Positions 9,787 through 23,115 of a DNA stretch of 64,000 nucleotides are shown piece by piece. The stretch covers positions 468,627 through 532,626 of the forward strand of contig MU004230.1 of assembly GCA_010405405.1 (NCBI GenBank), written 5' to 3'. Within the stretch, counting starts at the first letter, position 1. Each line of letters begins with the position of its first letter. A program made the position numbers and the translations under genes. The notes under the pieces are model-generated. The model was given only the letters and a program-made list of their open reading frames with translations, searched no databases and was not told the DNA's origin. The stretch is from Microthyrium microscopicum (taxonomy: Eukaryota > Ascomycota > Dothideomycetes > Microthyriales > Microthyriaceae).

Positions 9787-12700
9787 CTAATTCTGTTGCT
9801 CATCGACCGCTTCATCTATAGGAGCTCTTCGAACAGGACGGGGAGTTGGTTCGTCTATATCCATGGGGTTTGGAACATACGACGGGCGAGGTGTTACATC
9901 GTTAGATTCACCAGAACTTTCACAAGGCGAGGCCCCTTCCGGAGTGCCATGGGTCTTTGCGAGTTGAGGCGTTGGTGTTAAGGATATATCGTCGGCTGCG
10001 GCCTTTGCCTCTTCAGCTGCTGGCACTTCGGCAATGGCAGGTGGTGGTGATGATGCAGTAAGATGATGATCATGAGAAATGATACTGAGATCTTCAACAG
10101 AAACAACGCTGCCACGACTGTTCGTACGCATCATTTCCGTTCCCAGCTTCGAAGAGCCTCGTGGTCTGCTAGACTTGGGGCTTCTAGGTCGCAATTGAAG
10201 GCCCAGATCATCGTCTTCATCATCGCCAGAGTCTGCAGAACCTCGACGCTTCCCTTCTCCTGATCGTTTCTTCTTCAGCGTGATCCACTCTGAGGAAGGT
10301 CTCTTTGCCGCAGCTGGATTCGAAAGTGTTCCAGGAAATGGCTGAACATTTTCCTCCGGCTTTGCTTCCACATGAGCTTCCTCTGGTGAAGATATTCCAA
10401 GACCTTCGAAATTTTGCGCTAATGAAGTCTCGTCCCATTCTTCAATGGAGGATTTGTTGATGGCAACAGGTAAGTCTCCGGCACGACTATCAGCATCGCC
10501 AAAGAAGCTCGAGCTTATCGAATCTTCGCGGCTAGAATCCCGATAGCTACCAGAAGGAACAAAGCCAAATCCAGAAGAATAAGATGTTGGGCTATCATCA
10601 GAGAGTGGTGCTTTGGGATGCATAAAACCAGAGGGTGGCCAGGCCATGTTAGCCTTTGGTGGTGGTGGAGGGGGTTTCCATTGACAAAGCCGTGCAAGAA
10701 TTTCTGTTAATTTGAAGATGGTAGGAGGCTTTTCAACCAAGCCATCGAAAAAGTGGTTTGGTGGGAGCTCTTTGAGATAACCTGTAACAGCAACAACGGG
10801 CGTTGTAGAGTTTACATTCTTCGTACGTCGAATCATTCTAGCGAGATCAGAGCCCGTAAAGTTCGGTAGCTTGAACTCTGTGAGAATTATGTCAAACTTG
10901 ACCTCACTCGTAGCGTATCTAACAGCTTCGGTGCCATTGGTAGCTGTGACTGCTCGACAACGAATCTTTTCCAAGAGCTTTTCCATGACCAGACGAGAAA
11001 CTGGATGATCTTCGCAAATGAGAATATCCAAAGGACGAAACATTGGCCCTTCCGCAAGCGTGATTTGGGACAGTCTGCGAGAGCTTTGACGTCGACGTTG
11101 GACGCGAAGGAAGGCTTTTTGTCTTGTGTCCTCGTTGTCTGAAGAAGATGGCGACACGTCAAGCACCTGACTACGGCGATTGCGATGTATACTAATTGTC
11201 TTCTCTCTAACAATGTCTTCGCTTTCTTGCGAGCTCACTGTATGGGATCGACCCCGCGGCGATAAAGCAGTCGCTGGAAGAATCAAAGAGTTTCGTTGTC
11301 CCGAAGGGGGACGTTCCTGGTTCATCATTGGAGCACCAGGCGATTTAGCAGTCTTGATAGGCGATGATGCGCTCGACGAAGTCTTGAGACCGACGGGTAA
11401 GCGAGGAGCATCAAAAAAGTTGCCAGGCTGCAAAGAGTTGGAAGTTTGCTGTGACAGACTGGACGAACTACTTGACGTCTTACGTCGTTCATGATGCTGG
11501 CCAGTGCTGAATTGAACCAGCAGCGGTGAAGATGGTTGCGATGGCTGCGAAAGTCTACTTGGCGATGCCGAAGGTTGTGTATACAGTAATGGTGATGCTG
11601 GTCGGTTGTTGCCTTTGCTGCCGGATATAGCTCTCTTCAAAGGCATGGGAAGAATTGGACTTGACTCGAGAGACGGGGAAGGCGAGTTTGCCACAGGAGA
11701 AGACACTGCAGACATATTTTTACTTTGTGCTTGCATCGCTTCAGCTTTGAGTTTTTGAATAACATCCTTGTTGGCTTTCTCCAGAACCGGAAGGTTTTTG
11801 AAGTTGAAATTACCAAAATCATCTGCTGGAACCGGTTCACTAAGTCTACGTGATCTTCCATCGCGAACGTGTGGAGGAATATGAAGTGGAATCAAACCTC
11901 GTTTGATAGAATTGACTTGGGATCTAACCCGAGACAAAGCATCATGAGGTCGGTCGGGATATTCGGCCCCAGGGGTATTTATTGGAGATGATGATTGTTC
12001 GTCAAATTCTGCAGAGAAGTTTTGCAACACTGCTCCGCGGGCATCAAAATATTCAGTGTTTTCTGGATCGTCGGCCATGGGAATAAAAGTGGCCTCGTCC
12101 TCACGTAAAGTCTGCCAATTGATGCCTTCAAACCAAGGGTGACTTTTTATCTCGTCTCCTCCAGTAGCAAACTTCTCAGCCTGATTTGCTCCTATACGGC
12201 TAGTGGGTTCAAGACTCATTAGGCTATTCATCAAGTCTTTTGCCTCGGGTGAAACGTCGTCTAGATCTTCGGGTGGCCAGTCAATCTTGCGTTCCAAAAT
12301 GTTTTGAAAGACTTCCTCCGGGGTATCAGCGTGAAATGGAGGGTATCCGTAGAGGAACTCGAAAAGAATGCATCCTAGAGACCACCAATCACTGAGTTCA
12401 TCTTGGCCTACACCATTAATGGTTTCTGGTGCAAGATAATCCGGAGTTCCAACGAATTTTCGAGTAGAGTCTCGAGGGTCAAAAAGAACCAAGTTGTCCA
12501 GCAAGATTCCAGAAGAAGCGGTGGGCGGCGTGGACAGTGCGCCATTAGCAGTGCTAGCAGACTGGTTAAGATGGTATGAGTCTGGAGAATTTTGACCGGC
12601 ACTTCCAGAATTTTCTTCCTCGATTGGTGATTGAGTTTGCGATAGAATATCCGACTGGCTCAGGTTCATGCTCTTGAACATTTTATGCAAATTGTCGCTT

Positions 12701-15700
12701 GTCTCACTATCGCTCCGTGCTGAAGGTCTTCGAGACGCCTCTTTATGCAAGCTGAAATACGATGGTGGACCTAGGTCGATCATCGGAGTCAAAGCCGGAG
12801 TGAGAGATGGAGAATGTGCGGATTGAAAGTCAAAAGAAGCAGATCGAGACGAGCCGGTAGACACAGCCCGTTGCATGGAAGATTGCTTGAGGAGATCTGG
12901 AACCGGAGGTTCGCTTCCGGTGACGTTGGCAGCACGCTTTTGACGTCCAACAATACCCATTCGAGACAAACCAAAGTCGGTGAGTTTGATATGGCCATTT
13001 TGATCGATCAAAAAGTTGTCGGGCTTGAGGTCTCGGTGAACAATTCCACGGCCGTGAATATGCTCTACTCCAAGAACAACTTCTGCAATATATCTCTTCG
13101 CCCAGTCTTCAGGTAACGCGCCAAGAGACTTGAGCAAGGCCGCACAGTCACCGCCATTCAGGTATTCCATGACAAGAAAGAGATGATGTTGGTTAGAAAA
13201 TGTCCAGTATAGCTTGGCAACAAAGTCGCTTTCGCCTTGCCACATCATGATAGCCCGCTCGGCTTTGACGTTGGTGATTTGGTTCTTAGCAATCATGTCG
13301 GCTTTTTTCAAGGCTTTGATTGCAAAGTACTCGCCAGTCGTCTTCTTTTTGGCCAAGAACACGCTACCAAAAGCGCCTTTGCTGATGGGTTTAATCATGT
13401 CAAAATCTTTGATCGCAACCTGTGCAGGTCTTGGTGGTGGATTGCTGGAAACAGGGGCAGGCCGAGGAGAAGTAGGCCGTCCTTCTAGAATCTGAGACGA
13501 AGCTGCGGAGGATTGACGTCGATGAAGTTGTTGCAAATGGGCCGTGCTGGATGCTGGGGAAGAAAACTCGTTATGAAGCATTACCGGCGAGGTCAACGGA
13601 GACTTTGAGCTTTCTGCTCCGCTCGGTACTCGATTCTTTGTCATTCTCAAGGGAGACGAAGGCGGTGGCATGCTTCTAGCAGGAGAATGTTGTCGACCAG
13701 TCTTAACGCTCGGCAAAATCAAACTTCGTCGTTTGCGTTCACGAGAAGACGCAACCCGAGACAGACTCAAATCGGAAGCGGGAGAATCCGATCTGCCGGG
13801 TCTCATAGCAGCGGATAACACGCTGCTATCACTGTCTGCACCCGTATCAGATTCAAGATGCATAGAAGCACGTTTACTGAATGCTATAGGCGCCGCTATG
13901 CTCAATCGAGACCGCGGTGTCCTTGATCCTCTAGGACTGGAGGATCTCGTAGAATTTGCGGTAGATGGAGGATCGGGTAACGATACATTTGATTGCGCAT
14001 CCAAGTGTCGCAATGCTAAAGACATTGCTGAGCCTGACTCAAGTGAACACGGGAAAATAGTGTCCTCTGACGGGAGAGAATCAGTCGCTGGAATGGGTTG
14101 CTTTTCGGGATCCAAAGCGTCCAGTTCATCCAAGTCATGTAACGATTGAGCCAAATCATCAAGCTGCTCCTCCTCTCGCTCATCCTCGGTAGAGTCACTA
14201 AGTTCACCAGCTGCAATTCTTGCAGCTTTGTCAACCGCTGCCTCAATACATTCTTGAACCAAAACTTCGAATTCAGCACGAAGTCGCTCCGAAAACTCTA
14301 GCACGCCGCGATATCGCATAACAGCGTCAACTTTGATCTTTGCGAGTTTCGCAGTGTCTTCGCAGAGAGCTGCTAGCCCTTGTTCTTGCTCCACTGTATT
14401 CATAGAAGGCGACTGCCATTGCATAACCTGGGAGAGGCGATTTTCGGATCCTGGACTTTGAGTACGAATTTCCCCATCGGTCTGGCCTGGGATATCCTTG
14501 ACAGCTGGCATGGTAATCTCTACGGCAGTATCACAAAGATCCAAGACGAGTTCAACGATCCGAGGAATTGGTCTTCTCACGGCAAAAGACCGAGCTCTAT
14601 GATGACCAAATCCAGTGGAAGGACGTTCGCGTGATCGTGCCGGCGGGGAGGAAGGTGAAGAACGTCCAGATAGGCTGGTGGATGGAGTTTGAGTAGTTCC
14701 AATGACCATTCCCTTGTACTCAGGAAGAGCCGATGCATTGTTCGAATCAATTGACGTTGCGCGCGGCTGTCGAATCTGAGCTTCCAAGGCATCCAGAACC
14801 TTGACAATATTTTTGCGATGATCGGTAAGACTTTCTTGAGCAAATTGAACGTCGCGTTCTGCGGTATGTTCTTGAAGGCATAATTCTGTATGTTTTTCAA
14901 ACCACCAACAGGTGATGTATCTCTCGCAAATACGGCATAGAACAGGAGGCGGGCGCGGATATGAGTTGGCGTCTGTCACCCCTTCTTCGGCCAGGGTGGT
15001 AAGATAGCGGGCCAGAATTTCCGCTCCAACGCCCAAGGACTCGACGAGATAGTCTGGAAGATCGATTGTGACCTCGCGGACCACATATGGTTTAAGCATC
15101 CACATGGTCTAGGCGTGGTTAGCTTAAGAGACGGCAATTGATCATTGGAACACTTACATGAGACTCCTCGCCGGTACTTCGGTCGTAGACCATTATACCT
15201 TGTCCTTCCAAGTCAATTTTCAAATCACCAATTGGAGAATCCATTTCATCCACGGCACTATCAATTAACGCGTCTTTTTTGGCGTGCTTCCGTCGTTTCG
15301 CAGCCAGTGGACCCATCATAAGAGAAAATCGAACATTTTGAGATCTTGCATCATCTTTTCGAACGGCTTCGGAAGCCTTTGAAAACACATCATTCTCAGA
15401 GACCAGCAAGTCGGCAATTGGCTTTCCAACGACAGTCTCTGGAGCTGTTCCAACCACTTCCACCCACGAAGGACTGACAAAACGAATGATGCCATCCAGT
15501 GACAGATCCACCACCACAGTCAGAGTGAATTCCGCCGCCTCTTTCAAATCTTCGCGCTCTTCTCTAATATCCTCGCTCAGTGTTCGCTCCATCGCTGTTC
15601 TTGTCATACCCACACCGGGGCCTTGCTGTCTCAAAGCGGCAACAGCAGGTGGATGAGCGGGTGTAACATGGTTGATGTCGATGCTGGGTTGAGAGTCTGC

Positions 15701-15703
15701 CAT
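9787..15703 (-). CDS. rim15: Rim15-type protein kinase (PAS, zinc finger, AGC kinase, receiver)
   Basis: Exons 15703-15158 and 15108-9787, joined over a 49-base intron, encode about 1,955 residues. In order: a PAS-like domain (about 50-170; DLSLDGIIRFVSPSWVEVVG), a C2HC zinc-finger-like motif (CRICERYITCWWFEKHTELC), Ser-rich linkers, a large AGC kinase domain (about 745-1165) with GAFGSVFLAKK, HRDLKPDN, DFGLSR, then the long insertion usual for Rim15 before GTPDYLAPE, and a C-terminal receiver domain (about 1535-1660). Rim15 controls entry into stationary phase and stress or developmental programmes downstream of PKA and TOR through endosulfines. In the receiver domain the phospho-acceptor position reads LTEFKLP, with Glu instead of Asp, while the acidic pair, Thr and Lys (VEKP) remain. 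About 3 kb upstream lacks another gene. Confidence 0.94.
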
Positions 15704-18700
15704 TTTGGCCCATAAGACGACTTAAAAAACGCGTCTATACTAGGTCCGCCTATGGCAGACACAGCGTGACTATGCAGAGGAGGAGACCAGCATGGTGAGG
15801 GACGAGTAGGATGACGAGGCTAGTCACGCGGTATTTCGGGTCCAGGTGATGGCCGAGTCGCCAGATGTTCGCATGCGGCTATTATGGAGGTGGAAGAGGA
15901 GAGAGCGTTGGTGGTTATGGAGGAAGAGCGAGTGGACGGCGCCGGACCTATGCAAGGACCATGGCGGAGAAGGAAGCAATTGGGAGCAGAAGGAAGGTGG
16001 ATTAAAAGATTACAGAGTACAAGCACAATGGAGTTAGGTAAGCAATTGGAGGAATCAGGGCAATTGAGGAGATTGAATTGCAACAAATATAGAGAGTATG
16101 GGGAAGTATAGCAAAAAGACTAGGAAGGAGAAAAGAAGATGGGAGTCGTGAGGGGTTCTCGACTGTTAGAGTAGAGTGTAGAGGCTTGGGAGTAGTCAGG
16201 ATAGAACGGGTTGAGATGAATGGCCAGCGAGCCAGTAGCGAATGCATCAGCCGCCCACAGACCCTCTTCAAGTCTCTCTCTTTTTTTTTTGCTTAGGCTC
16301 TTTTGGCTCGTTTGGATCTTTTGGCGGCAGCTTTCTCAGCACAAAACCCACCTCATACGCCGGGGCCACTTTCTTGTGTCGTTTCTTTACCAGACTTTAC
16401 CAGGAAGAGCCAAGACCATCACGGCCGAGCGGACAGGGGCACCCACACTTCAAACCTGGCAAGAGCCACTGGACCATGTCAGCCGTAGTTCCTGCCATGA
16501 TTGGTTACAAGTAGGTAGTCGCGCCTGCTTTAGCTCTACTAGCGGCATAAACACCTCACGTGTACACGCTTTCTTTTGGAAGCTGCGAGAGATGGCTCTT
16601 CATGAACTTGCAAGAAATGCGATTGTTCTTGACCACATCTCTACAATACATTTTGATATTCATATTTTTCCAGCAATGTCTGTCTGTTGGTATTTTGGAA
16701 GTCTCCCGTTAATCTAAAACGACTTGAAAATACGATCAATGAATAAACAATCCCCACCTTGGCTCTTACTGGCCCTGCCTAAACGTTTTGAAAAGCTTCC
16801 CCATTTTTTCCTATCAGATGCTCAGCATTCCCGTCATGTCGTGAAAGGCAAAGTTTATAAAAAAACAGCCTTCCAATAATTACTGATCGTCCCATGAAAT
16901 CATACATCAGCAGACCCCCAACCCATTATACATCTCCATCAGCCTCAAAATTCCTGAGCGAGTTTCATCTTCTACCACAATAATTCTGCTGCTCACGCGT
17001 CACATCCCCACGTTGGACCTTCCATGGCACAACCCAACGCATGGCTCGTCTTGATACCAAGCACTTTGCAAACATGTCGTAGCACCCATTTGTGCCATTT
17101 CTCCTCTCTTCCGATAAACACATGTCCTCAGTTGCTACTATTTAACCCATATATTGAATCTTTTAAACAAATCCAATCTGTTGCCCTTGACATTATCTCT
17201 CCTCTACCGTGTTCAACCAAACCCAACAAAATCATCCCTTGCATATCGCTTCCATGCAACATCTAACCCCCCAGCCAAAGAACCATTCCATTCATCAACA
17301 ACACTCCCCTGCCATGATCCACCAAAACTATTCCCATCCTCGCATCTCATCCATGAACCCGGCCATTTACCCTGTCTTGCTCGTCCCCAAAACAACAAAA
17401 TAAAATACAACCCTATCCGTTGTTTAAAACCCCATTGTTTTGGTAGCTTACCCGTAAACAACACCCATCTTTCGTTGCCTGCGCAAAATCAGCGGGAATT
17501 CCGCAACCATGCTACCCATCACCAACTTTCCCCTGCCTGTGAGCCTGCACATCAACATGGTGTGTCCAGACTGGCGGCAATTCTACTCAGATAGTTTCTC
17601 TTCTCCCTATCCTATCCTGCGCGGAAACGAGGATACAAGCGCTGATATACCATACCATACCTCTACTCTCCCCACCCGCTGAGGGACCTTGGGGACCTTA
17701 ATGAGGACGGGCTGACATTTCCATGAAAATCACATACAGTCTTCCAAAAAACAACCCTTACCTCGGCCTTAACCTAATACCAACAAACCTCAAATCGTAC
17801 ACAAACTGTTCAGCTACTCCAACCGCCACATGGACAAGTACCATACCATACCGTAATGCAGACACCCACACCCACATGCGCGGGGCGTACATACATACAC
17901 ACATATATTACCTGTGTGAACAAATGTACAGCATTATATGCACATCGCCCCGATGAATCCAGTAATATTTTCGCCCTATGAACCACCGCTGTTGTGCGAC
18001 TACTGCAAGATTTGTGCAAGGGCGATGTTTTGAACACCACAACACCACCTTCAACATCCACCACCTAATAAGTTATGGGCACAACCTACACGTTGTGTTC
18101 GGCGAATGGTTGAATTTGCTAATGGCGAGAGTGATGCTGTGCTTGCTAGACCTAGTGTATCAAAAAGCTGATGACATGGAACATCGAGATGGGTGACGTT
18201 GGTGTGTTATGAAAAAACTAGCCCTGTGGGAGCGTTATTGGGTGGTGGGTTCGCCTTGTACGTGGACTGGATTGTATTTATATAGGGGGGTGTTGTTGAT
18301 CTTGCGTGGGCTTTTGAGGGCTTTGCGTATATTGATAGATAGATCCGATATTCGTAGTTGTGTGGCGTGTTCGTCATATTGATTTGGGATTCTTGCTTGA
18401 TATGGGCTTGTTATGGTTTTATGGCAAGTGGTGGGTATAGCAGGGGAAGGTGTAGATGGATATTGGGCTTGGCCTGAGATATAGCTTTGCATCCTATATT
18501 GGAGGTGCTGCGCTTGTAGCCTATTTACAATGACTCGCTCATAAGGCTGAGATACTTCCAGAGGACCCTAAGAGGTAATTCGAGATAGCAATGCTACTTT
18601 ATTCAGATATCATATAGAACAAGAAGAGCTTATGTCATTAAAAGCGCTACAAAGCCATATGTCAACATCTCCCACATCAATCATATATCATCAAATCAAT

Positions 18701-18765
18701 CACATCGTCCCCGATGCCCATATATCAGTATCACCTTCATTCTCTCTTCATAAACAACGACTCCT
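15704..18765. other. Long gene-poor region upstream of RIM15
   Basis: About 3 kb lies between the RIM15 start and the 3' end of the RING/ZZ gene, both on the minus strand. It contains a T-run near 16270, pyrimidine-rich stretches, CATAC-type microrepeats near 17650 and 17840 and a CATACATACACACATATAT-like run near 17890. Frames of 60-165 codons lack domain-like composition. A long promoter plus 5' leader of RIM15 is the simplest reading; an unrecognised non-coding transcript is possible. Confidence 0.4.
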
Positions 18766-21436
18766 TTATTCCACCCTCTTAACCACCCGTCCATAGTTTC
18801 CTGGAAACAGCCCACTCGCTCCCGCATAAACACCCCAAAGCCAATCTCCATTAATATCCTCCGCCTCCTTAATCTCCGCACCTTTAGGAAACATCAACTC
18901 ATCCCCGACCCCATCCGCCGGAAAATACCCCCAATAGCTCACCAACCTTAGCCCCACGCCTCCATCTGGCGGCATACGTTCCAATGCTTCCGCATTGCTT
19001 GGCGCGTTCGTGTGGCGATGTACCGTGCCATCATGATCTGTCCAAGACCACATGACTTCGTCTTCACGTAATGCGTTTCCGCCGACTAGATCGCGGACCA
19101 CGATGCGCTTTTGACCGCCTGCTCGGTCTTCGAAACCGAGGACGACCATTCGGTGGCCTTGGAGACAGCGGCGCCAGCGGGCGGGGCCGTGGGATAGTGG
19201 GAGATGGCCGGATTTTACGAGGGAGGAGTAGCAGTTTGTGTGCATGTCGTAGTTGCCTCCGTTGCAGGTTGGGCAGTGGAAGCGGGTGTTGGAGGGTGAG
19301 ATGGGGTATTTGCATATGTCGCACTCGGTGTTGTTGGAGTGCGGGATTAGGAGGGAGGCTGGGCCGGAGGATTGGTCCAGACCGGGGGACTGGGGAGGGG
19401 ATGTTGGTGGTGAGGTTAGAGAAAGGGGGGAGTAGTGGAGGGAGAGGAGTGGATGGGTGCAGTGTCGTCCTTGATTGACGCAGGCGTTGCAAAATCCCCA
19501 TTCGCCTTCGTTGCAGAGGTCGCAGAGCCAGTACCAGTCGTTGGCAAAGGCGCTGCACATGTCGCAGAAGACGCCAGATTGGAGGCGAGATTTTGGATCG
19601 CGGAGTGATAGAGCCCCTGATGTTGTTGAAGGAGGCGCTTCGGTGAGTCGGAGGTACCTGTTCGCTGTCAAGACATGTGGGAAGCCTTCTGCTTGTGGAT
19701 ATCCTGTTGCTGGTTTCTGTCTTTCGTACTTTTCCATGGCTGCCCAGCCAAAGCCGAACCAGTGTAAGCATCCTTCACCTTTGCGATAACATCGTTGACA
19801 GAGGCTATACCCACTGGAGTCGCATTTTGTGCAGACGTAATGTATCTCATACTCGATGTGTGCTCTCTTACAACGATTACATGAGATGGACGGCTCAGTG
19901 AAGATTGGCGAGGAAGCTTGATTAATGGGAGAGTCAACCATAGCTCTTGATGACGGAGAATCGATCTCGGTCCTCCTAATAGTTTGTCGATCCAGAGGGA
20001 ACGTCCCAGCATTAAGACGTGGTGAAATTTGTGTCGGCGCGGTTGCTATTGTCGGTCCCTCTGATTCAGAGCGAATTGGTATAGCTGGTAGCTCGACTGC
20101 ATTTGGCGTTGTAGGACTGGTTGCAATGGGGTCAGTGACTAATCTAGTAACGGGGTCTGTAGTTCTTCGTAATGTTCCCGCAGGTCGACTGTCAGCGGGA
20201 AGCTCTACGGCTTCCACAGTCGCTCGCTCTTCGGTCCGCGGCGGTTGAGTAGATAATGATCTAGCAGCTGGTCTATCGTCGGGTTCTTGATTTGTCGAGT
20301 CGCCAGCGCTTGAGGAACGATGTCGACTCGTAGCTCGATGTCTACTTGGTGCTGCAAGATGCGTTGCGGTGACCTCTGTGCTGGTCATCGCATGAGGCGT
20401 CTCTGATGATGGTTGGACTCGTCGTGGCGAAGGCGGTCCCTGGGTTCGTGATTCAGGTCTTTGTCTACTACTTTGACGACTGCCTTGCCGAGATCTCTGA
20501 GTACTTTGTCGAGAGGAGCGCTCTCGTGCCCCTTGTGCAGACCTCTCCCTCTGTCGTCGTTCTCTTCTTTGTTCTTCTCGTCGTTGCCGATATGCTGCTG
20601 CTATTCTCTCGCTCAGCTCATCTTCTTGCTCCGGCGTGAGATTGTTCATATCAATCCCATTAAGAATGCCATCTTCTACAATGTGTCTCATAATCTCCTC
20701 TTCAACATCGTGTTCCGAAACACTCAGCAGCGATCGCAAACTTGACTGATGTTCTACCGTTCGATCTGGCGTTATTTGAGCAGCCTCCACTCGCGGTGAG
20801 ACCCTCCCTCTGTGTCGTGAATCATTGGTGTGAATATACATCCCAACCTGACGAGGCTCTGCCCGCAAACTCGTTCCATCCGAAGTCCTTCTTTCCCTAC
20901 TTCGTTCAGGTCTTAATCTCCCACCCTCCTCTCTCGCCGGCGCATTTGTAATGCCCGCCTCTTCCAAACTCAGCGCCATAACGGCATTCAAATCCCTCTG
21001 GTCAGCCTCATCACTTCTATGCCTATGTTTCCTCCTTAACTTCGGCAGCACATTATCACCAGGCTTATACATCCTGTCCGCCTCTTTCCGTTCCTCCTCC
21101 GGCCTCACTTTCCCAGGATTCGCCTGCAAAAACATATCCAACAAAGTCGACACTGTCGCATTGTGTTTGGTACCGCGCACCGACGCCCGACATGCTGGAC
21201 AAGTATATGGATGAATGCTGCTTGCGCGGGACGCTTGAGAGAGGAACCATTCCTTAAGACAGGCTCCGCAGAAGGTATGTAGGCAGTCGAGAAGGGTGAG
21301 AGGTTGATAGAGGACGTCGGTACATATCTGCAAAAGCGGTCAGTCTAGTTTGGGCAACTCGCGATGCGGCTGAACTCACGGAGCAAGCTAGCTCTTTCTC
21401 AAGGTCTATTTGACCTGTTGGTTGGCCGTCTGGCAT
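18766..21436 (-). CDS. RING / UIM-like / ZZ-finger / SH3 protein, probable E3 ubiquitin ligase
   Basis: Exon 1 (21436-21380) and exon 2 (21327-18766) join to ELACSICTDVLYQPL, completing a RING finger (about residues 17-72; CSIC...CLHTFCGAC...CPAC) and giving 872 residues. A UIM-like helix (AVMALSLEEAG, near 130) follows, then a long Arg/Ser/Thr-rich disordered region with an Arg/Gln-rich coiled stretch. Next come three ZZ-like zinc clusters (CNRCKRAHIEYEIHYVCTKC; CDMC...CDLC; CDIC...CPTC). A C-terminal SH3-like domain has GDWLWGVY and GLFPGNYGRVV. The order suggests an E3 ubiquitin ligase that binds ubiquitinated and proline-rich partners; the substrate is unknown. The RING sits at the extreme N-terminus and is split by the intron after the first Cys, so unspliced mRNA would lack it. 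Confidence 0.82.
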
Positions 21437-22374
21437 GGCGGAAGGTTGTCATACACGAGCATCAAGCAGAGAAGATTAAGGATGCTATGAGATATGACGG
21501 AGAGAGTCTCAGGCAGTTTGAAAAGTGACGTGGAATTTCGTAGGACAGGTAATAGGTCACGGTTGGATTAGCCGCAGCAACGCATGCAGCTGCAAGAACT
21601 ATTGTTTCTATTTTGTGCAGAGTTGTTGGCCGCCTTTCCAATGCCAGAGGTCAACCATTCGTCAGCTTCAGTTGGTCTATTCGATAAGCAAGGCTTTCTT
21701 GCTTCACTCAGGTAGCGAGGATGAAAAGACTGGAACGTTGTGGAAAGAGGCAAAATGAACCATGGAGCTTTGAAGGAGAAGATGCCCGCGGATTTTTCGT
21801 TGTTGCGGGGTTTATGCTTCAGGGCAACTAGCCTCATGAGAGGTTGGAAGTCTTGTACAAAGTGTGGTATATTTTATCTTGAGGCCGTTTGTGTGAGTAG
21901 TTCCTCCATCAGACGGGTCAATAAAGATATCAATGAAGGAAGAGATCTTAGACTTTCAAAGAGTACGTCCTAAGAAAGGAGGTCGCTTCTCGAAATAGCT
22001 CTCCAAGTTCTGACAAGATGGCATAAGCAGGGAAATGTTTGCAAGTACTATCTAACTGTACGCCTTAGATTTAGAAGGTACCGTTAGCGAAAAAGACCGC
22101 AATGAGATTCTCTCTAGGCATCTGTAAATGACCAAAGAGCTATGAGAGTAAAAATAAGCGTCTTTGGGGATAAGGATTGATGCCATGAAGAGAGAAAGTC
22201 GGATCAATTTGCACTGGCAGAAATTTTGGGTGATGCTGTCTGCCAAGACCTTCACTTTTGGCTGACTCAGCACTTTACTTCCTCATCCACCTAAAGTTTG
22301 AGATCCTTCTTGACTTGAACCCATTCTACTTTTACACCAACCCTCCACTGCTCACACCATATCAACACTCCAAG
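21437..22374. other. Divergent promoter region between the RING/ZZ gene and CWC15
   Basis: About 940 bases separate the two divergently transcribed starts. Short frames only; no repeat or RNA gene recognised. Confidence 0.4.
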
Positions 22375-23115
22375 ATGACGACAGCACATAGACCTACCTT
22401 TGACCCAGTAAGCTAGCCCATATTTCTCTCCGCTGAATCTCTCTAACAAACTCAGGCACGCGGCAAAGAAGCAAAGCGCGGACCGGCCTACCATCAACGT
22501 CTCCTCCCAGCCCACACCTCCCTCAAACTACGTCAACCAGGCCAAGGAGGCAGCGCCGAAGCCGAAAAACGCGACCTCCGCGCCGAACTCCTCAAAGCCG
22601 AAGCAACATACAACGCCAAAAAGGCCGGCATCACCCTACCAGAAGACTCAGCCGAGTCCAGCATACCCGCCAAGCGCCAACTAGAAGACAGCACAGAGGA
22701 GGAGGAAGATGCAGAAGCGAAGCGGCGGCGACTGATATTAGAAGAGGCGCAAGACCTGGATGCTGACTCGGAAGGCTCAAGCGATGAGAGTAGCGATGAA
22801 GATGAGGACGATGAAGAGGATGAGGAGGAACAGCTTATGCGCGAGTTAGAGAAAGTGCGGCGTGAGAGAGCGGAGCAGAAGGCGAAAGAGGAAGCGGAGA
22901 AGACTGAGCAGGAGCAGGAGCAGCGTGAGTTTGATATTGCGAGGGGAAATCCGTTGCTCAATTCAAAGGACTTTAATGTTCAGCGGAGATGGGATGATGA
23001 TGTGGTGTTTAAGAATCAGGCGAGGGGAACGGAGGATAAGAAGTCGAAGGAGTTTGTCAATGATCTTTTGCGATCGGACTTTCATAAACGATTTATGGGT
23101 AGATATGTTCGTTGA
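22375..23115 (+). CDS. cwc15: Pre-mRNA splicing factor Cwc15
   Basis: A tiny first exon (22375-22407, [11 protein letters not shown]) joins exon 2 (22456-23115) across a 48-base intron with a CTAAC branch site, giving 230 residues. The N-terminus ([20 protein letters not shown]) and the C-terminus ([25 protein letters not shown], ending [20 protein letters not shown]) are the two conserved blocks of Cwc15/Cwf15, a component of the Prp19-associated (NTC-related) complex in the active spliceosome. Between them lie an acidic Glu/Asp run and a Lys/Glu coiled coil, as usual in the family. Exon 2 has no in-frame start codon before its middle, which supports the short first exon. Confidence 0.95.
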
